Below, piece after piece: positions 9,548 through 18,743 of a DNA stretch of 64,000 bases. Every line of letters starts with the position of its first letter. Position 1 is the stretch's first letter. Made by a program: the position numbers and the translations under genes. Source of the DNA: Trichomonas vaginalis G3 (lineage: Eukaryota > Parabasalia > Trichomonadida > Trichomonadidae); NCBI RefSeq assembly GCF_026262505.1, contig NC_067203.1, positions 26,207,411 to 26,271,410 of the forward strand. Direction: 5' to 3'. The notes below the pieces were generated by a model. That model was not told the DNA's origin, ran no database searches, and worked only from the letters and a program-made list of their open reading frames with translations.

Positions 9548-9802
9548 ATGGCGTACATCCCTGAGCGCTTCGTCCAGTTCAACCAAATGTTGGTCTCGGA
9601 CCCAGGCAAGAGATATTCCAGGCTCGAACTCAACCGTCTCTTCAAAGAATGGATTGAAGACTACAGAGGAGACGAGTGGTTGACAATTGAATTTGCTCGG
9701 GCTTGGAATTGCTACAGAAGGGTCTTAGACGTGGACCCAAGACTCACGTACAGAGGTTGGGATGTGGTTTACATTCCAAAATTGGTACAATACCAAAAAT
9801 AA
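9548..9802 (+). CDS. small hypothetical protein, 84 aa
   Basis: Not recognised. The protein is compact and rich in Arg, Trp and Tyr (YSRLELNRLFKEWIEDYRG, then AWNCYRRVLDVDPRLTYRGW). It looks like a small helical nucleic-acid-binding fold, but no motif is diagnostic. It follows PolB by 31 bp, has its own AAAAAGTGACATTTTTTT leader, and shares the higher GC of the central block, so it is probably an early or replication-associated gene. Confidence 0.6.
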   Translation: MAYIPERFVQFNQMLVSDPGKRYSRLELNRLFKEWIEDYRGDEWLTIEFARAWNCYRRVLDVDPRLTYRGWDVVYIPKLVQYQK

Positions 9803-9851
9803 AAACTTAAATTTACTTGGGGTTTCCCCCTAAAATAATTTTTTTTTACTC

Positions 9852-10535
9852 TTAGAACCACTCGAGGTTCTCCTTACGGTTGTTGAGCTTGTCACCGTCA
9901 ATGTGTCTGACCTTCGTCTTCTTGTCTGGATTTGGAACCCATTGAATTGCGACAAGCTTGCCCATGGAGATTGAACCGCGATTCCGAAGGTTAAGGTTCA
10001 AGTGTCCCAAGTTGTTGAGGACTGGGGTAAGAACCTTGCCTGTCTCCTTGTTGCGGATTTGGTATGGGTAGGGTTGGGAAATTTCGTAAGCGTCATCGGC
10101 AACAAGGGTTGCCCAAACTTCCTCTTCTTCGTGTTTCTCTTCTTCCTCTTCTTCCTCTTCTTCCTCGACAATTCCTTCTTCAATTTGGTACTCACGAAGT
10201 ACGGTGTTGCATGCTCTGTCCTTTCCGAGTACCTTCCAGATGGCGTCTATCTCTTCGAAGAAACGGTAGATGAGTCTGGCAAGGTCTCGGTTCTCTCTCT
10301 CGTAATTGCGCAACGATTCTGAGAAATCGTTCAGGACTTTCTCATTGGAAGCTTGGTTCATGAGGAACTCACCTTTAAGTTCCTTCATCTCTGTCATAAG
10401 ACTACTTTGGAGAGTCTTAATGGTGTTTGTCAGATGAGCTTTCAAATTCATAATTTGAAGTTGAACTGGGCGCTTGTCTGGCAACCTTGAAAGGACATCT
10501 TCCATTGAGTTTGGCTTCGGTGCTTGTTCGGACAT
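9852..10535 (-). CDS. coiled-coil protein with NUMOD4/HNH-type C-terminus
   Basis: A 227-residue protein. Residues 25-110 form a coiled coil, followed by a run of more than ten Glu (about 123-140). Residues about 150-227 read like a NUMOD4 module followed by an HNH-type motif: PYQIRNKETGKVLTP, GHLNLNLRN, then VRHIDGDKLNNRKENLEWF. The last element is the classic H-x-D-G-x-x-x-N-N-x-x-x-N-L-x-W pattern of HNH homing-type nucleases. The domain ends right at the stop, so it may be a DNA-binding or targeting remnant rather than an active nuclease. The leader ends CATTTTTTCG. Such modules are widespread in Trichomonas proteins; the role in the element is unknown. Confidence 0.65.
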   Translation of the reverse strand: MSEQAPKPNSMEDVLSRLPDKRPVQLQIMNLKAHLTNTIKTLQSSLMTEMKELKGEFLMNQASNEKVLNDFSESLRNYERENRDLARLIYRFFEEIDAIWKVLGKDRACNTVLREYQIEEGIVEEEEEEEEEEKHEEEEVWATLVADDAYEISQPYPYQIRNKETGKVLTPVLNNLGHLNLNLRNRGSISMGKLVAIQWVPNPDKKTKVRHIDGDKLNNRKENLEWF

Positions 10536-10567
10536 CGAAAAAATGAAGTGGTTTGAGAATGACGGTT

Positions 10568-11152
10568 TTACTTCAAAAAGCTGGTTATGACAGTTAAGTC
10601 ATACAACAAGTTTAAAATCATATCTTGCTCTTCTTCTGAACGTTTGTTGTCTCTTCCGATAAAAGTTTCGAACATGAGAACCAAAAAACGTTTTTTGAGG
10701 AACCGAAAGAGTTCAGGCAAATTTTCATATTCTGGATATGTTGGGAGCAGTTCAAAACATCTAAGCTGACTTTCGGACAAAATTGGGACAATGTCAACAA
10801 ATTCATCTTTGGTCGGACTGCTTGAAGGTAAGTCCCTTACATGTAAGTAGCTTTGGTAAAGTCTTCTCATTTCTGCTAACTTTTGGAGTATAGCTTCGTA
10901 GTTTAGAAGTTTCAATTTTAATTGTCTTATTCCACTCTTTACTTCTAAACGGTAAGTATCCATGAGGTCAAGAGTAGCTTTGGTAGCTTTAAGTGGAGCT
11001 ATCTCTTCTTTGACTTGTGCAATTTTGGTTGCAATTGTGGTTTGAGCTCCTTCAAGTTCGCCGTCTATGTCGTTCTCAACGCCTTCAACCATGGCTTGAA
11101 ACTCTTCATCGGTCCATTGAGATTGGTGTGGGACGAATTTAACTTGCTTCAT
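10568..11152 (-). CDS. hypothetical helical protein, 194 aa
   Basis: Largely alpha-helical. The N-terminal region is acidic (DEEFQAMVEGVENDIDGELEG), with a coiled coil at about residues 35-90 and a second helical part rich in Leu, Phe and Arg. No catalytic motif or family recognised. The leader on the minus strand is ACATTTTTTTCATTTTTTGA. It lies in a run of co-oriented small genes after the HNH protein. Intact. Confidence 0.6.
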   Translation of the reverse strand: MKQVKFVPHQSQWTDEEFQAMVEGVENDIDGELEGAQTTIATKIAQVKEEIAPLKATKATLDLMDTYRLEVKSGIRQLKLKLLNYEAILQKLAEMRRLYQSYLHVRDLPSSSPTKDEFVDIVPILSESQLRCFELLPTYPEYENLPELFRFLKKRFLVLMFETFIGRDNKRSEEEQDMILNLLYDLTVITSFLK

Positions 11153-11177
11153 TCAAAAAATGAAAAAAATGTTTTTA

Positions 11178-11440
11178 CTCTAAACGTGCCATGTATATGG
11201 CTATAAGTGCTTTGTTATATGACTTCTTCTTCACACGAGTCTCTGGTAACTTGAGAGTTCTTGTTGGAGTTGGGTCTGGAATTTCAATTCTCTCTCGAGC
11301 GCGCATTCCCCACTGTCTTTCTTGCCACCATAAACTGTGTATTGACCAAACTTGCATTTGCAGGAAGACCGGTCACTACAAGGTTCACAGTTGACATATG
11401 TGTACTCATACCGGGTGAGTACGAGTGTGAGTAAAAACAT
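11178..11440 (-). CDS. Cys-rich small protein, possible frameshift
   Basis: An ATG at 11440, preceded by CACTTTTTTT, opens a 69-residue frame to 11231 with a Cys cluster (CEPCSDRSSCKCKFG) that could bind zinc. The other frame, open to 11178, encodes a basic tail (RIEIPDPTPTRTLKL, then RVKKKSYNKALIAIY) that fits directly before the next leader. One frameshift around 11270-11300 would join them. Alternatively only the upstream frame is real. No family recognised. Confidence 0.35.
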
Positions 11441-11467
11441 AAAAAAAGTGAGTTAAAAATGAGATGT

Positions 11468-11833
11468 TTACTGAACTGGCTGAATGTCGCCTTCACAGGT
11501 TATGTAGAACGGCTGACCAGAGAAGTGAAGAAGACCCTTGAGAATTTGGTTCATTCTTGGGAAAGGGTTCTCTCTGTTTGGAAGTAGTATCCAAGGACGC
11601 TTGGCAAAGAACTTTATAATGGCTTCCTTCTTTGCTTGCTTTATGTCGTCGAAAGGAGTGCCTTCTGGTACCTCAATTGGAATTCCAGTCGAAATCTCGA
11701 GATTCAAGGCAGCCCTTCCCTTTATCCAACCGTTAACAAGCTTGCCTTTTACATTCTGCCTGAGGAAGTCTTTAACAAGCTCGTTAATTTCAATTAGGTA
11801 AATTACCTCGTCGGTAGGTTCGACCTCGACCAT
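11468..11833 (-). CDS. hypothetical protein, 121 aa
   Basis: Not recognised. A compact, mixed alpha/beta-looking protein with a WIKGRAALNLEISTGIPIEV segment and a C-terminal block (RPWILLPNRENPF, then HFSGQPFYITCEGD). Its ATG abuts a 1.1-kb satellite of 21-bp units, so the satellite occupies the promoter position for this gene and, on the other side, for the gene at 12964. No T-rich leader of the usual type is visible. Confidence 0.5.
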   Translation of the reverse strand: MVEVEPTDEVIYLIEINELVKDFLRQNVKGKLVNGWIKGRAALNLEISTGIPIEVPEGTPFDDIKQAKKEAIIKFFAKRPWILLPNRENPFPRMNQILKGLLHFSGQPFYITCEGDIQPVQ

Positions 11834-12915
11834 TGCTACTGTCAGTAAAAGTACTGTTACTGTCAGTAAAAGTACTGCTACTGTCAGAAAAAGTACTGCT
11901 ACTGTCAGTAAAAGTACTTCTTCTGTCAGAAAAAGTACTGCTACTGTCAGTAAAAAGGAAAATTTGAGAGGGTTTTCGACGATAAAGTACTGCTACTGTC
12001 AGTAAAAGTACTGCTACTGTCAGTAAAAGTACTTCTTCTGTCAGAAAAAGTACTGCTACTGTCAGTAAAAAGGAAAATTTGAGAGGGTTTTCGACGATAA
12101 AGTACTGCTACTGTCAGTAAAAGTACTGCTACTGTCAGTAAAAGTACTGCTACTGTCAGAAAAAGTACTGCTACTGTCAGAAAAAGTACTTCTACTGTCA
12201 GAAAAAGTACTGCTACTGTCAGTAAAAAGGAAAATTTGAGAGGGTTTTCGACGATAAAGTACTGCTACTGTCAGTAAATGTATTGCTACTGTCAGTAAAA
12301 GTACTGCTACTGTCAGTAACAAGGAAAATTTGAGAGGGTTTTCGACGATAAAGTACTGCTACTGTCAGTAAATGTATTGCTACTGTCAGTAAAAGTACTG
12401 CTACTGTCAGTAACAAGGAAAATTTGAGAGGGTTTTCGACGATAAAGTACTGCTACTGTCAGTAAAAGTACTGCTACTGTCAGAAAAAGTACTGCTACTG
12501 TCAGAAAAAAGGAAATTTTGAGAGGGTTTTCGACGATAAAGTACTGCTACTGTCAGAAAAAGTACTGCTACTGTCAGTAAAAAGGAAAATTTGAGAGGGT
12601 TTTCGACGATAAAGTACTGCTACTGTCAGTAAATGTACTGCTACTGTCAGCAAAAGTACTGCTACTGTCAGAAAAAGTACTTCTACTGTCAGAAAAAGTA
12701 CTGCTACTGTCAGTAAAAAGGAAAATTTGAGAGGGTTTTCGACGATAAAGTACTGCTACTGTCAGAAAAAGTACTTCTACTGTCAGAAAAAGTACTGCTA
12801 CTGTCAGTAAAAAGGAAAATTTGAGAGGGTTTTCGACGATAAAGTACTGCTACTGTCAGTAAAAGTACTGCTACTGTCAGAAAAAGTACTGCTACTGTCA
12901 GTAAAAGTACTACTA
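11834..12915. repeat. composite 21-bp satellite with 31-bp interludes
   Basis: A tandem array of a 21-bp unit AGTACTGCTACTGTCAGTAA(A), with variants (GAAAA for GTAAA, TTCT for TGCT). It is broken nine times by a conserved interlude reading GGAAAATTTGAGAGGG then TTTTCGACGATAA. Interludes start near 11955, 12069, 12225, 12321, 12415, 12509, 12582, 12719 and 12812. Their spacing equals about 31 + n x 21 with n from 2 to 6. Reading frames through it are simply a consequence of the 21-base period. The array fills the space between two divergent genes. Confidence 0.9.
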
Positions 12916-12963
12916 GTAGCAGAGATTTTTATCGTTGTGGTCCGACGGTTAAGCCACAAACGG

Positions 12964-13542
12964 ATGACTGACGTCCCACCAACCGAGTCCATTCCCAAAC
13001 CAGAGGAACCTAAAGAACCACAACAGTCTCCTCAGCAACCTCAGTTCCAGCAAGTACCTCCGAATTACTACCAATTTCCACCTCAAGGTTACTACCCACC
13101 ACAAGGCTTCCCGAACTACCCTCCTCAGCCTATGCCTTACTTCCCCAACCCTTGGTTGTTCCAGCAAGCTCCACCCCAGCAATTCCAATTCCAATCTCAA
13201 TCGAAGAGAGACCAAGACTTCGAAGAAGGTCTGAACCGCTTACGCAAAGAGTATGCTACAGCTCCAATGGAAGACGACAGGCTTTCAGTCTCTTCCCTCA
13301 AATCGACCGATTCGACTCGTACCACAGATTCGGTCAAAGACAGAGACGACTACCTCAAGCAGTCTGAGAGACTCTTCATCTTACAGCCATTTACAGTTGG
13401 AGCTCTCAAGAACATGCGCAATTACGAAGGTCAGACACAAGCTGGAGACCGCAAAACAGACGTACTCGCAAGAGCCGTCCAGCTCGTCAAAACAAAGACG
13501 GAGATAGTCGACTTCATACTTGCAGCTTGCCCTTACAAGTAA
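12964..13542 (+). CDS. Pro/Gln/Tyr-rich protein, 192 aa
   Basis: Residues 1-80 are low-complexity Pro, Gln, Tyr and Phe (PPQGYYPPQGFPNYPPQPMP). Residues 85-190 are charged and helical (LNRLRKEYATAP, DRDDYLKQSERLFILQPFTV, then AVQLVKTKTEIVDFILAACP). I prefer the ATG at 12964; the in-frame GTG upstream is not needed. The element TTTTTATCG lies about 30 bp upstream, right after the satellite. The function is unknown. A disordered Pro-rich head with a helical tail could be a scaffold or assembly protein. Confidence 0.55.
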   Translation: MTDVPPTESIPKPEEPKEPQQSPQQPQFQQVPPNYYQFPPQGYYPPQGFPNYPPQPMPYFPNPWLFQQAPPQQFQFQSQSKRDQDFEEGLNRLRKEYATAPMEDDRLSVSSLKSTDSTRTTDSVKDRDDYLKQSERLFILQPFTVGALKNMRNYEGQTQAGDRKTDVLARAVQLVKTKTEIVDFILAACPYK

Positions 13543-13570
13543 AAAAATAAACAATTACGAATTAAACTTT

Positions 13571-13771
13571 TTACTCTTTCTTTTCTGAGTTGTTTAGAGC
13601 TGGTTTCTCTTGTAGAAACCTTTCGTACTCTTCCATGGTCATGTAATTGCGAATTTGGTACGCAATTCCAGGTTCGTTGTTTTTGAACCTGATGTATGTA
13701 ACGCTTCCATCCTCCTCAGGGAAGTAAGCTGCTAACATCTGACCAAGTTTTCTCGGTGACTCGGAGCTCAT
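13571..13771 (-). CDS. small hypothetical protein, 66 aa
   Basis: Not recognised. A 66-residue acidic protein starting MSSESPRKLGQMLAAYFPEE with a central aromatic segment (AYQIRNYMTMEEYERFLQE). The leader AAAAAGTGACATTTTT is one of the three best matches to the central-block motif, which supports the gene. Confidence 0.55.
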   Translation of the reverse strand: MSSESPRKLGQMLAAYFPEEDGSVTYIRFKNNEPGIAYQIRNYMTMEEYERFLQEKPALNNSEKKE

Positions 13772-13790
13772 AAAAATGTCACTTTTTAAA
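13772..13790 (-). promoter_or_regulatory. AAAAAGTGACATTTTT leader
   Basis: Minus-strand leader directly before the ATG at 13771, the same as the motif at 9523-9547. Confidence 0.55.
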
Positions 13791-13806
13791 CGTTAAGTTT
13801 TTAGTC

Positions 13807-13995
13807 TTAATTTACCCTTTGTTTGTCAAGATAGTATTGGAGTGCAATTTCTCCAAATTCTCTGTGTCGGAGTTCTTCAGCATTTTCCAAGGTGTACCTG
13901 GAGAACTCAAAGAAGTTGTCAAGAAGATACTGCCATGCTGCTCTTCTGAGTTCGTCGGTATTTTGGAAGTGTTGCACCTTCGAGTCTTCGGACAT
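13807..13995 (-). CDS. small hypothetical protein, 62 aa
   Basis: Not recognised. A 62-residue helical protein (TDELRRAAWQYLLDNFFEF, then ALQYYLDKQRVN). The leader AAAAAGTGTCATTTTTTTC sits on the ATG. It is divergent from the membrane protein at 14040. Confidence 0.55.
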   Translation of the reverse strand: MSEDSKVQHFQNTDELRRAAWQYLLDNFFEFSRYTLENAEELRHREFGEIALQYYLDKQRVN

Positions 13996-14039
13996 GAAAA
14001 AAATGACACTTTTTCTATTAAACCGTTTTGGCGTTTCTC

Positions 14040-14219
14040 ATGAGTGAGTATAGTTCTGCCGAACCATTGGAAGAGAAGAAGTACTCTTGCTGGCAAAAGA
14101 CAAAAATAGTTGCCTTAGTTGTCATTGCAATTGTACTCGTAATTGAATTCATTGTACTTCTCTTCACGTACATAAAACTCAGCAATGGTATTTGCTTCGC
14201 GAAGAGATATCCTTACTAA
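14040..14219 (+). CDS. small single-pass membrane protein, 59 aa
   Basis: The ATG at 14040 gives a short polar head (MSEYSSAEPLEEKKYSCWQK), one strong hydrophobic segment at residues about 22-44 (IVALVVIAIVLVIEFIVLLF), then a short basic tail. The topology suggests a type II or tail-anchored-like protein in a host membrane. It is convergent with the ATPase gene, stops almost touching. Role unknown; a virion membrane or egress function is only inference. Confidence 0.5.
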   Translation: MSEYSSAEPLEEKKYSCWQKTKIVALVVIAIVLVIEFIVLLFTYIKLSNGICFAKRYPY

Positions 14220-14221
14220 GA

Positions 14222-15114
14222 CTAAACACTTACATTTTTCAAGCTTGACTTTTTACAATTTGAACTTTGTTTGCGTAGATATGAATTCTGAAAAGAAGTA
14301 TGAGGGTCTTGTATGACTTTGTACTTCTCCCATAGTTCAATGTCTGTCAAACTTACCTGCCATGGACTCTTTCATAAGTTCCATGAAATCGTCTTCGGAC
14401 AATCCGGGAAAAAGTATTATGTCAGTAAGTATTCTTTTAACATCCTTACTTAAACTCTTTGCTGTCTGTACACAAATGACAACTGAGATGTTAAAGTGTC
14501 TGAGCTTCTTAAGAATTCGACACATATCTTGTTCTCTGTTTTTAACAAGGATGAGAAGCAAAGTCATCTAAGATAAGAAAGACATCTATGAGGGTAAGTC
14601 TTCCAATCGTAAGATTGCAATTTCTTCGAAATGTATTTCTATCTCTTTCTGTTTGTTTCTGAGTGTTTCTTCTCTAATATTCTCTGCATTTCCTCATTTA
14701 GGGCTTTAAACTTCGAATTTATATACTCATTTATAGCATTATACTTCAAAACCCTTCTTTGGTACTTCTTTATCCAATCTAACAACTCAGTATCCTTTAT
14801 ACATACTAACTTAGACTTCTTTATAATATCTTTAAACGAATTGACGGTTTGGTCAAATTGACCAGAAGTCGAACAAATTACTACTAACTCATAGAATGGG
14901 TTCTTCTCATCTAGTTCTTGTTGTTGTGCAGCCATTTTAAGATAAGTGAAAGTCTTACCCGACCCAGGTGGTGCAATTAGACCTGTTATACCATTCTGAG
15001 CAAATAAGAACTTTTCTTGTATAGGTTTTATCTGAGCATTTTCTAATTTCTTCTTGTTCTTCTTCAAAACATTCTCAAATTTCTTGTCAATGTCAGCAAA
15101 CTTTTTTCTAACAT
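14222..15114 (-). pseudogene. A32/FtsK-like DNA-packaging ATPase, multiply frameshifted
   Basis: The ATPase pumps DNA into the capsid in Maverick-like elements. The Walker A region LIAPPGSGKTF lies near 14960, and Walker B LIDVFLILDDFASH near 14600 in another frame. The segment NREQDMCRILKKLRHFNISV follows in a third frame, and the C-terminal DIELWEKYK in a fourth stretch ending at 14222. The starting ATG at 15114 is out of frame by one base in an A-run. At least four single-base frame changes are therefore needed for one product of about 295 residues. Homologous to the locus at 39347-40232. Confidence 0.75.
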
Positions 15115-15150
15115 ATTTTTAGAAAAATTAAAATTTTTATCTTTTAGAAA

Positions 15151-15598
15151 ATGTCTAGCGATTTCGCTATCTATATTCGAGACAAACTTTTTGACAGCAA
15201 AACATCTGTCGACCATAAAATCTTACATAGTGTAAACAAGAAAGGTGAATTTGTTCTAAAATTCTGTTTCTGGGAATATGACAAGAACCATAAAACATTA
15301 CAAAGAGCAGTCTTAAAATTGTCATGACAGACTTGTTGACAGAGATGACACCGATTGGAAAGATGAAGTCCAACAAAAGTTCTTAGAATGCAAAGAAGAC
15401 ACATGCGCTGTTCTTGAAGATGAAATAGAAAACAGAATAGATGAGCTATTAAAGGACAAAGAACTTTTACATAAATATGGTTCGGAGAAATTTGACATAA
15501 CTCCACCAGAAAAGAAGAAGAGAGAAAAGAAAGAGAAAAAAGTAGAAGAGAAGAAAGAACCTGAACCAGTTCCAGAGAAAAAGAAATTTGACATGTAA
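15151..15598 (+). pseudogene. hypothetical protein with Lys/Glu tail, one frameshift
   Basis: The ATG at 15151 opens 58 codons with an N-terminal alpha/beta region (DFAIYIRDKLFDS, then KGEFVLKFCFWEYDKN), stopping at TGA 15325-15327. A +1 change restores a frame beginning DRLVDRDDTDWKDE, continuing through a helix and a Lys/Glu-rich tail (PPEKKKREKKEKKVEEK) to 15598. I know no family. The leader is AATTTTTATCTTTTAGAAA. A single-strand DNA-binding role would fit the acidic/basic tail but is not supported by a motif. Confidence 0.5.
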
Positions 15599-15614
15599 AA
15601 ATAAAATTTTATTT

Positions 15615-16030
15615 TTAGAACATTTCTGGGTCAATGTCAATGTTCTCTTCCTCTTTAGGAGTAAAACTGGCTTAGACTCTAAAATTTTTTCCCAATTTAC
15701 CTTGAACTTCTACAACTTTAGACTCATAATATTCATAGTCGTCTGTCTTCTTTGGTTCATAAGTATAACAAGTTTGTATGCTTTGCCTTCTTTAAGGTTT
15801 GAGAACCTTCTGTCAAAATTTTCTTTGACTGTCAACATACCGTCAATGTATAAGTCTTCAAAAGTTGCACCACTTTTTCTAACAACAGCAAACTTAACTG
15901 GTGCAATGTTCCAAATTTTGTCAAATGTAGACTTTTCAAAATTGTAGAAGTAACCATTCAAATATGCGAATGGAGCTAACTTATCTTTGACTTCTGTCAT
16001 GCACTTATTTACTGAGATGAATTTTGCCAT
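15615..16030 (-). pseudogene. hypothetical beta-rich protein, frameshifted
   Basis: The first 90 codons from the ATG at 16030 look like a beta-barrel-type protein (LAPFAYLNGYFYNFEKS, then APVKFAVVRKSGATFEDLYI). The frame then changes near 15760 to give TYEPKKTDDYEYYESKVV, and again near 15680 to end with an acidic tail EEENIDIDPEMF. The acidic C-terminus after a small beta domain resembles viral single-strand DNA-binding proteins. That is inference only; no family is recognised. Confidence 0.45.
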
Positions 16031-16067
16031 CTTTTTCTATCGGATAAAAAAATATTTTTTTTAAAAT

Positions 16068-17306
16068 TTACTCAGAAAAAATTTTCTTTGTATATACACC
16101 ATTCTGAACATCTAAAAGACTTTTGACATTTGCCAAGAATGTACGTTTAGAAGCTGCCATATAACCATACTCTTGACAATATTGTTTATATTCATCATAT
16201 AAAGACTTTTCATCTAATGACACAAAGTCAGTTTCATCTACGAACAGTTCATATACACTCTTGTTTGCTTCTAACAATGTTTGTCTCTCTTCGGTATGTG
16301 AAATTTGTCTTGGATTGAACTTTGAAATATCTAATGTCATAAAGTATGAAAACAAATAGTTGTAAAACTCAGGTGTCAAATATTCTGACAAAGCGTCAAA
16401 ATATTCTGTATCTTGCATATGAGAATCTGACGTTCTGACAACTACATATCTTCTGTCAGAACTTTCTAACTTCATCGGAACAGCATTGTTGTTTGAAACC
16501 ATAATGAAGTTTGCAACATTCTCACAAACTCTTGAGTCTTTATACTTTCTTTCAACAACTCCAACTTTATCTGTTATAAGACTCTTCAAAGCATCTGAGT
16601 TTAAAACTTTTGTTGTATCTATACTTTGGAAGTTCATTGCAAACTATAAGTTTCATATTCTCAATTGAAGAGTTAAATTTACCGCAGATGTTTTCTAAGT
16701 TTGTCATATTAGGGTTCGAATAACCTTCTAAACAGTTTGCATAAGATATCTGTAAAGAATGTGTTCTTACCTGTTCCTTGTTTTCCAATTATAATGAGAG
16801 CAGTTTCATTTTTAGCACTTGGATGTTGTAAGATGTTTGCAAACCAACATAAGATATACTCATAGACTCTTTCGTTTCCATTGCATATAATTTCTTTGAC
16901 ATGGTCTAACCAAGCTTCTATAATACTGTGTTTCCATTCTACTTGTTCGTATTTATATCCAGTGAAGATAGAATAGAAGTTTGGAGAAGGTGTATAGAAC
17001 TTTATACCTCGAACTGAAAAATCTTCTAACTTGACAATAAGATATCCCAAGCATCTAATCTTCATTCCAACTTGTACAACTTTTTATTTTCTTAAGTTTC
17101 TGTCTACATTCTTGTTCAGACACTATTGTTGCTCTTGGTTTGTTAAAGACAACATCCCATTCTTTCATGACATAACATTCTGGGGCAGAGTCAACATAAA
17201 TGACTAAACGTTTCAAATTCTCGACTGCTTTGTTATAGTCTCTAAATGGACACATATTTCTGAATGCTTGGAAGTCATAAAAATCTGAAACATCTATTCT
17301 GTACAT
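16068..17306 (-). pseudogene. SF3 / D5-like helicase, frameshifted
   Basis: Fragments in successive frames make one gene. The N-terminal part is at 17055-17306 (FRDYNKAVENLKRLVIYVDS). The Walker A region IIIGKQGTGKNTFFTDIL is near 16760-16800. Motif C and the arginine region are NFIMVSNNNAVPMKLESSDR and RYVVV near 16430-16500. This is the layout of superfamily 3 viral helicases of the D5/DUF5906 kind, which unwind DNA during replication. Three frame changes (about 17060, 16740-16780 and 16640) break it. Its presence beside PolB suggests a self-contained replication module. Confidence 0.7.
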
Positions 17307-17336
17307 TTTTATAAAAATAAAAAAAATATTATTTTT

Positions 17337-17809
17337 TTATTCTTGACTTTGTTGTTGCATTTGTTGCATTTGTTGTTCTTGAGCTATTTGTTGTTGAAGT
17401 TGTTCTTGTAATACAATACTTTCACAACAGTTGCATCTTCCAATTCGAAACTTTCTGCCGTCATTGACAAATACATAGGACATAAAAGTTTTACAGGAAC
17501 AAAGTTTGCGTCAACTAATGTCAACGTTATACTTGCCAAAGTGTTTGAGTTCACTAAGGTTGAAAATTCTGCATTCGAATGAACAATAGGCAAACCAGCA
17601 GAGAAAGTATTGTTTATACGCATAAAGTATCTTTTGGTCATAATAGTTTCTGTCGACATTCGAATAACACTTTGAACCTAAGTTTGAAACAATATATAAA
17701 TTGGTGTGCTTAATGTCAATGGAATAGACATTCCTTGTATGACACCTTTTCCTGTTATAGGAAACTGTTGGTAGTAAAAACCAGAAATAAGTTTTGTATT
17801 ATAGCTCAT
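17337..17809 (-). pseudogene. hypothetical structural-type protein with Gln tail
   Basis: The ATG at 17809 (MSYNTKLISGFYYQQFP) runs to an in-frame TAG, continues in the same frame through MSTETIMTKRYFMRINN and a beta-rich segment, and changes frame near 17410 into a Gln-rich tail (LQEQLQQQIAQEQQMQQ) ending at 17337. It overlaps the end of the upstream gene by 11 nt. No family is recognised. The beta-rich body and position near the capsid gene suggest a virion protein. Confidence 0.4.
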
Positions 17810-18138
17810 ATCGTTTTATAGTAAACTCATTCGGACATCCAAACATAATGAAACCTGCTCTAGTTGCAGCACATATTACAACCCGTACTTAAAGTATTAA
17901 ATAAGTCAACAAAACCTGTTGGTGGTATATCTGAGTAAGTATCTTCAAAGGAGTATTTTTTACCATTCACAACAATAAAGTCTTCTGGTGTCAAAAGAGC
18001 AAACAGGCTTTAGTCGTCATTGTGTTTAAGGTTAGTTTAACAATATCGTCCTTGAGGACTTTGTAAGTTTGTTGTTATAGAATTATATGACTCGGGGTTT
18101 TTAGTCGTAATAGTATAAACCATTATGTCTTCTGCCAT
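17799..18138 (-). pseudogene. hypothetical protein, multiply broken
   Basis: An ATG at 18138 begins MAEDIMVYTITTKNPESYN. Further pieces in other frames read LTPEDFIVVNGKKYSFEDTY and RAGFIMFGCPNEFTIKRYEL, ending at 17799. At least three frame changes are needed. The small beta-type protein is not recognised. It is listed because the pieces are contiguous and co-oriented with neighbours. Confidence 0.35.
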
Positions 18139-18725
18139 TTACTTAGCAAATAAATAAATTTTAATGAAATGTTGTGGTCGTCAAATATTTTTATAACGTC
18201 TGGGAAACTATATTTTAAGTTCAACGTTTCACCTCCTTTCATAACGTATATCTTGTCAATGACATTATATGAAACACCACAGTAACCAATGTCGGGCTCT
18301 ATTTCTTTGATGTTTATATCGTCTGCCTCTGTCAAAAGTTTCAATAGTTCTTTCAAAACTTCATGAGGTGCAATGACAATATGAGTTCACTTTTTACAGG
18401 GTTGTGTTCGACCAAGTTTAACATTATACTTAAAGCTTGACAAATCTTCTCCTGAGTTTGAAGTTTTGCTTTCAGTTGTTGTAGTCGTTTCGAATATATG
18501 CAACAGAACTTAAGTCTCTGTTAACTTCAGGATATGTTGGTTCTTTTACAGGAACAATTGTATACCATCTTCGTCTTCGTATGGTTTCCCCACTTCAACA
18601 TCTCTGTCTTTGACATTGACAATAACACTTTGACTGTTTGTTTGAGTTGGTGAATTTAACTTCACATCTGCCACCGCCATTAAACCTTTTGAAACACTTA
18701 CGCTTCTATTTTTCGGAAATGACAT
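18123..18725 (-). pseudogene. hypothetical protein with P-x-I-x-x-CG block, frameshifted
   Basis: The ATG at 18725 (MSFPKNRSVSVSKGLMAV) leads to a polar region, a coiled coil in another frame (LQQLKAKLQTQEKICQAL), and a C-terminal beta domain in a third (EIEPDIGYCGVSYNVIDKIY, then LNLKYSFPDVIKIF). The same order and the same C-terminal pattern (LDPEIECCG...) occur in the element 2 locus 40655-41270, so this is a conserved Maverick gene of unknown role. It is divergent from the next gene with 18 bp between the ATGs. Confidence 0.45.
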
Positions 18726-18743
18726 TTTACTTAGAATAAAAAG

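Noticed and set aside
11834-12915. CRISPR-like array (repeats with interludes)
   Set aside because: The interludes are the repeated constant part as well, all units are near-identical and there are no variable spacers. It is a composite satellite in eukaryotic-type DNA.
12937-12963. GTG-initiated longer start for the Pro/Gln-rich protein
   Set aside because: An ATG lies 27 bases downstream, and trichomonad genes start with ATG.
15322-15594. Ser/Phe-rich minus-strand ORF
   Set aside because: Complement of a Lys/Glu-rich coding tail on the plus strand; composition is explained by that gene.
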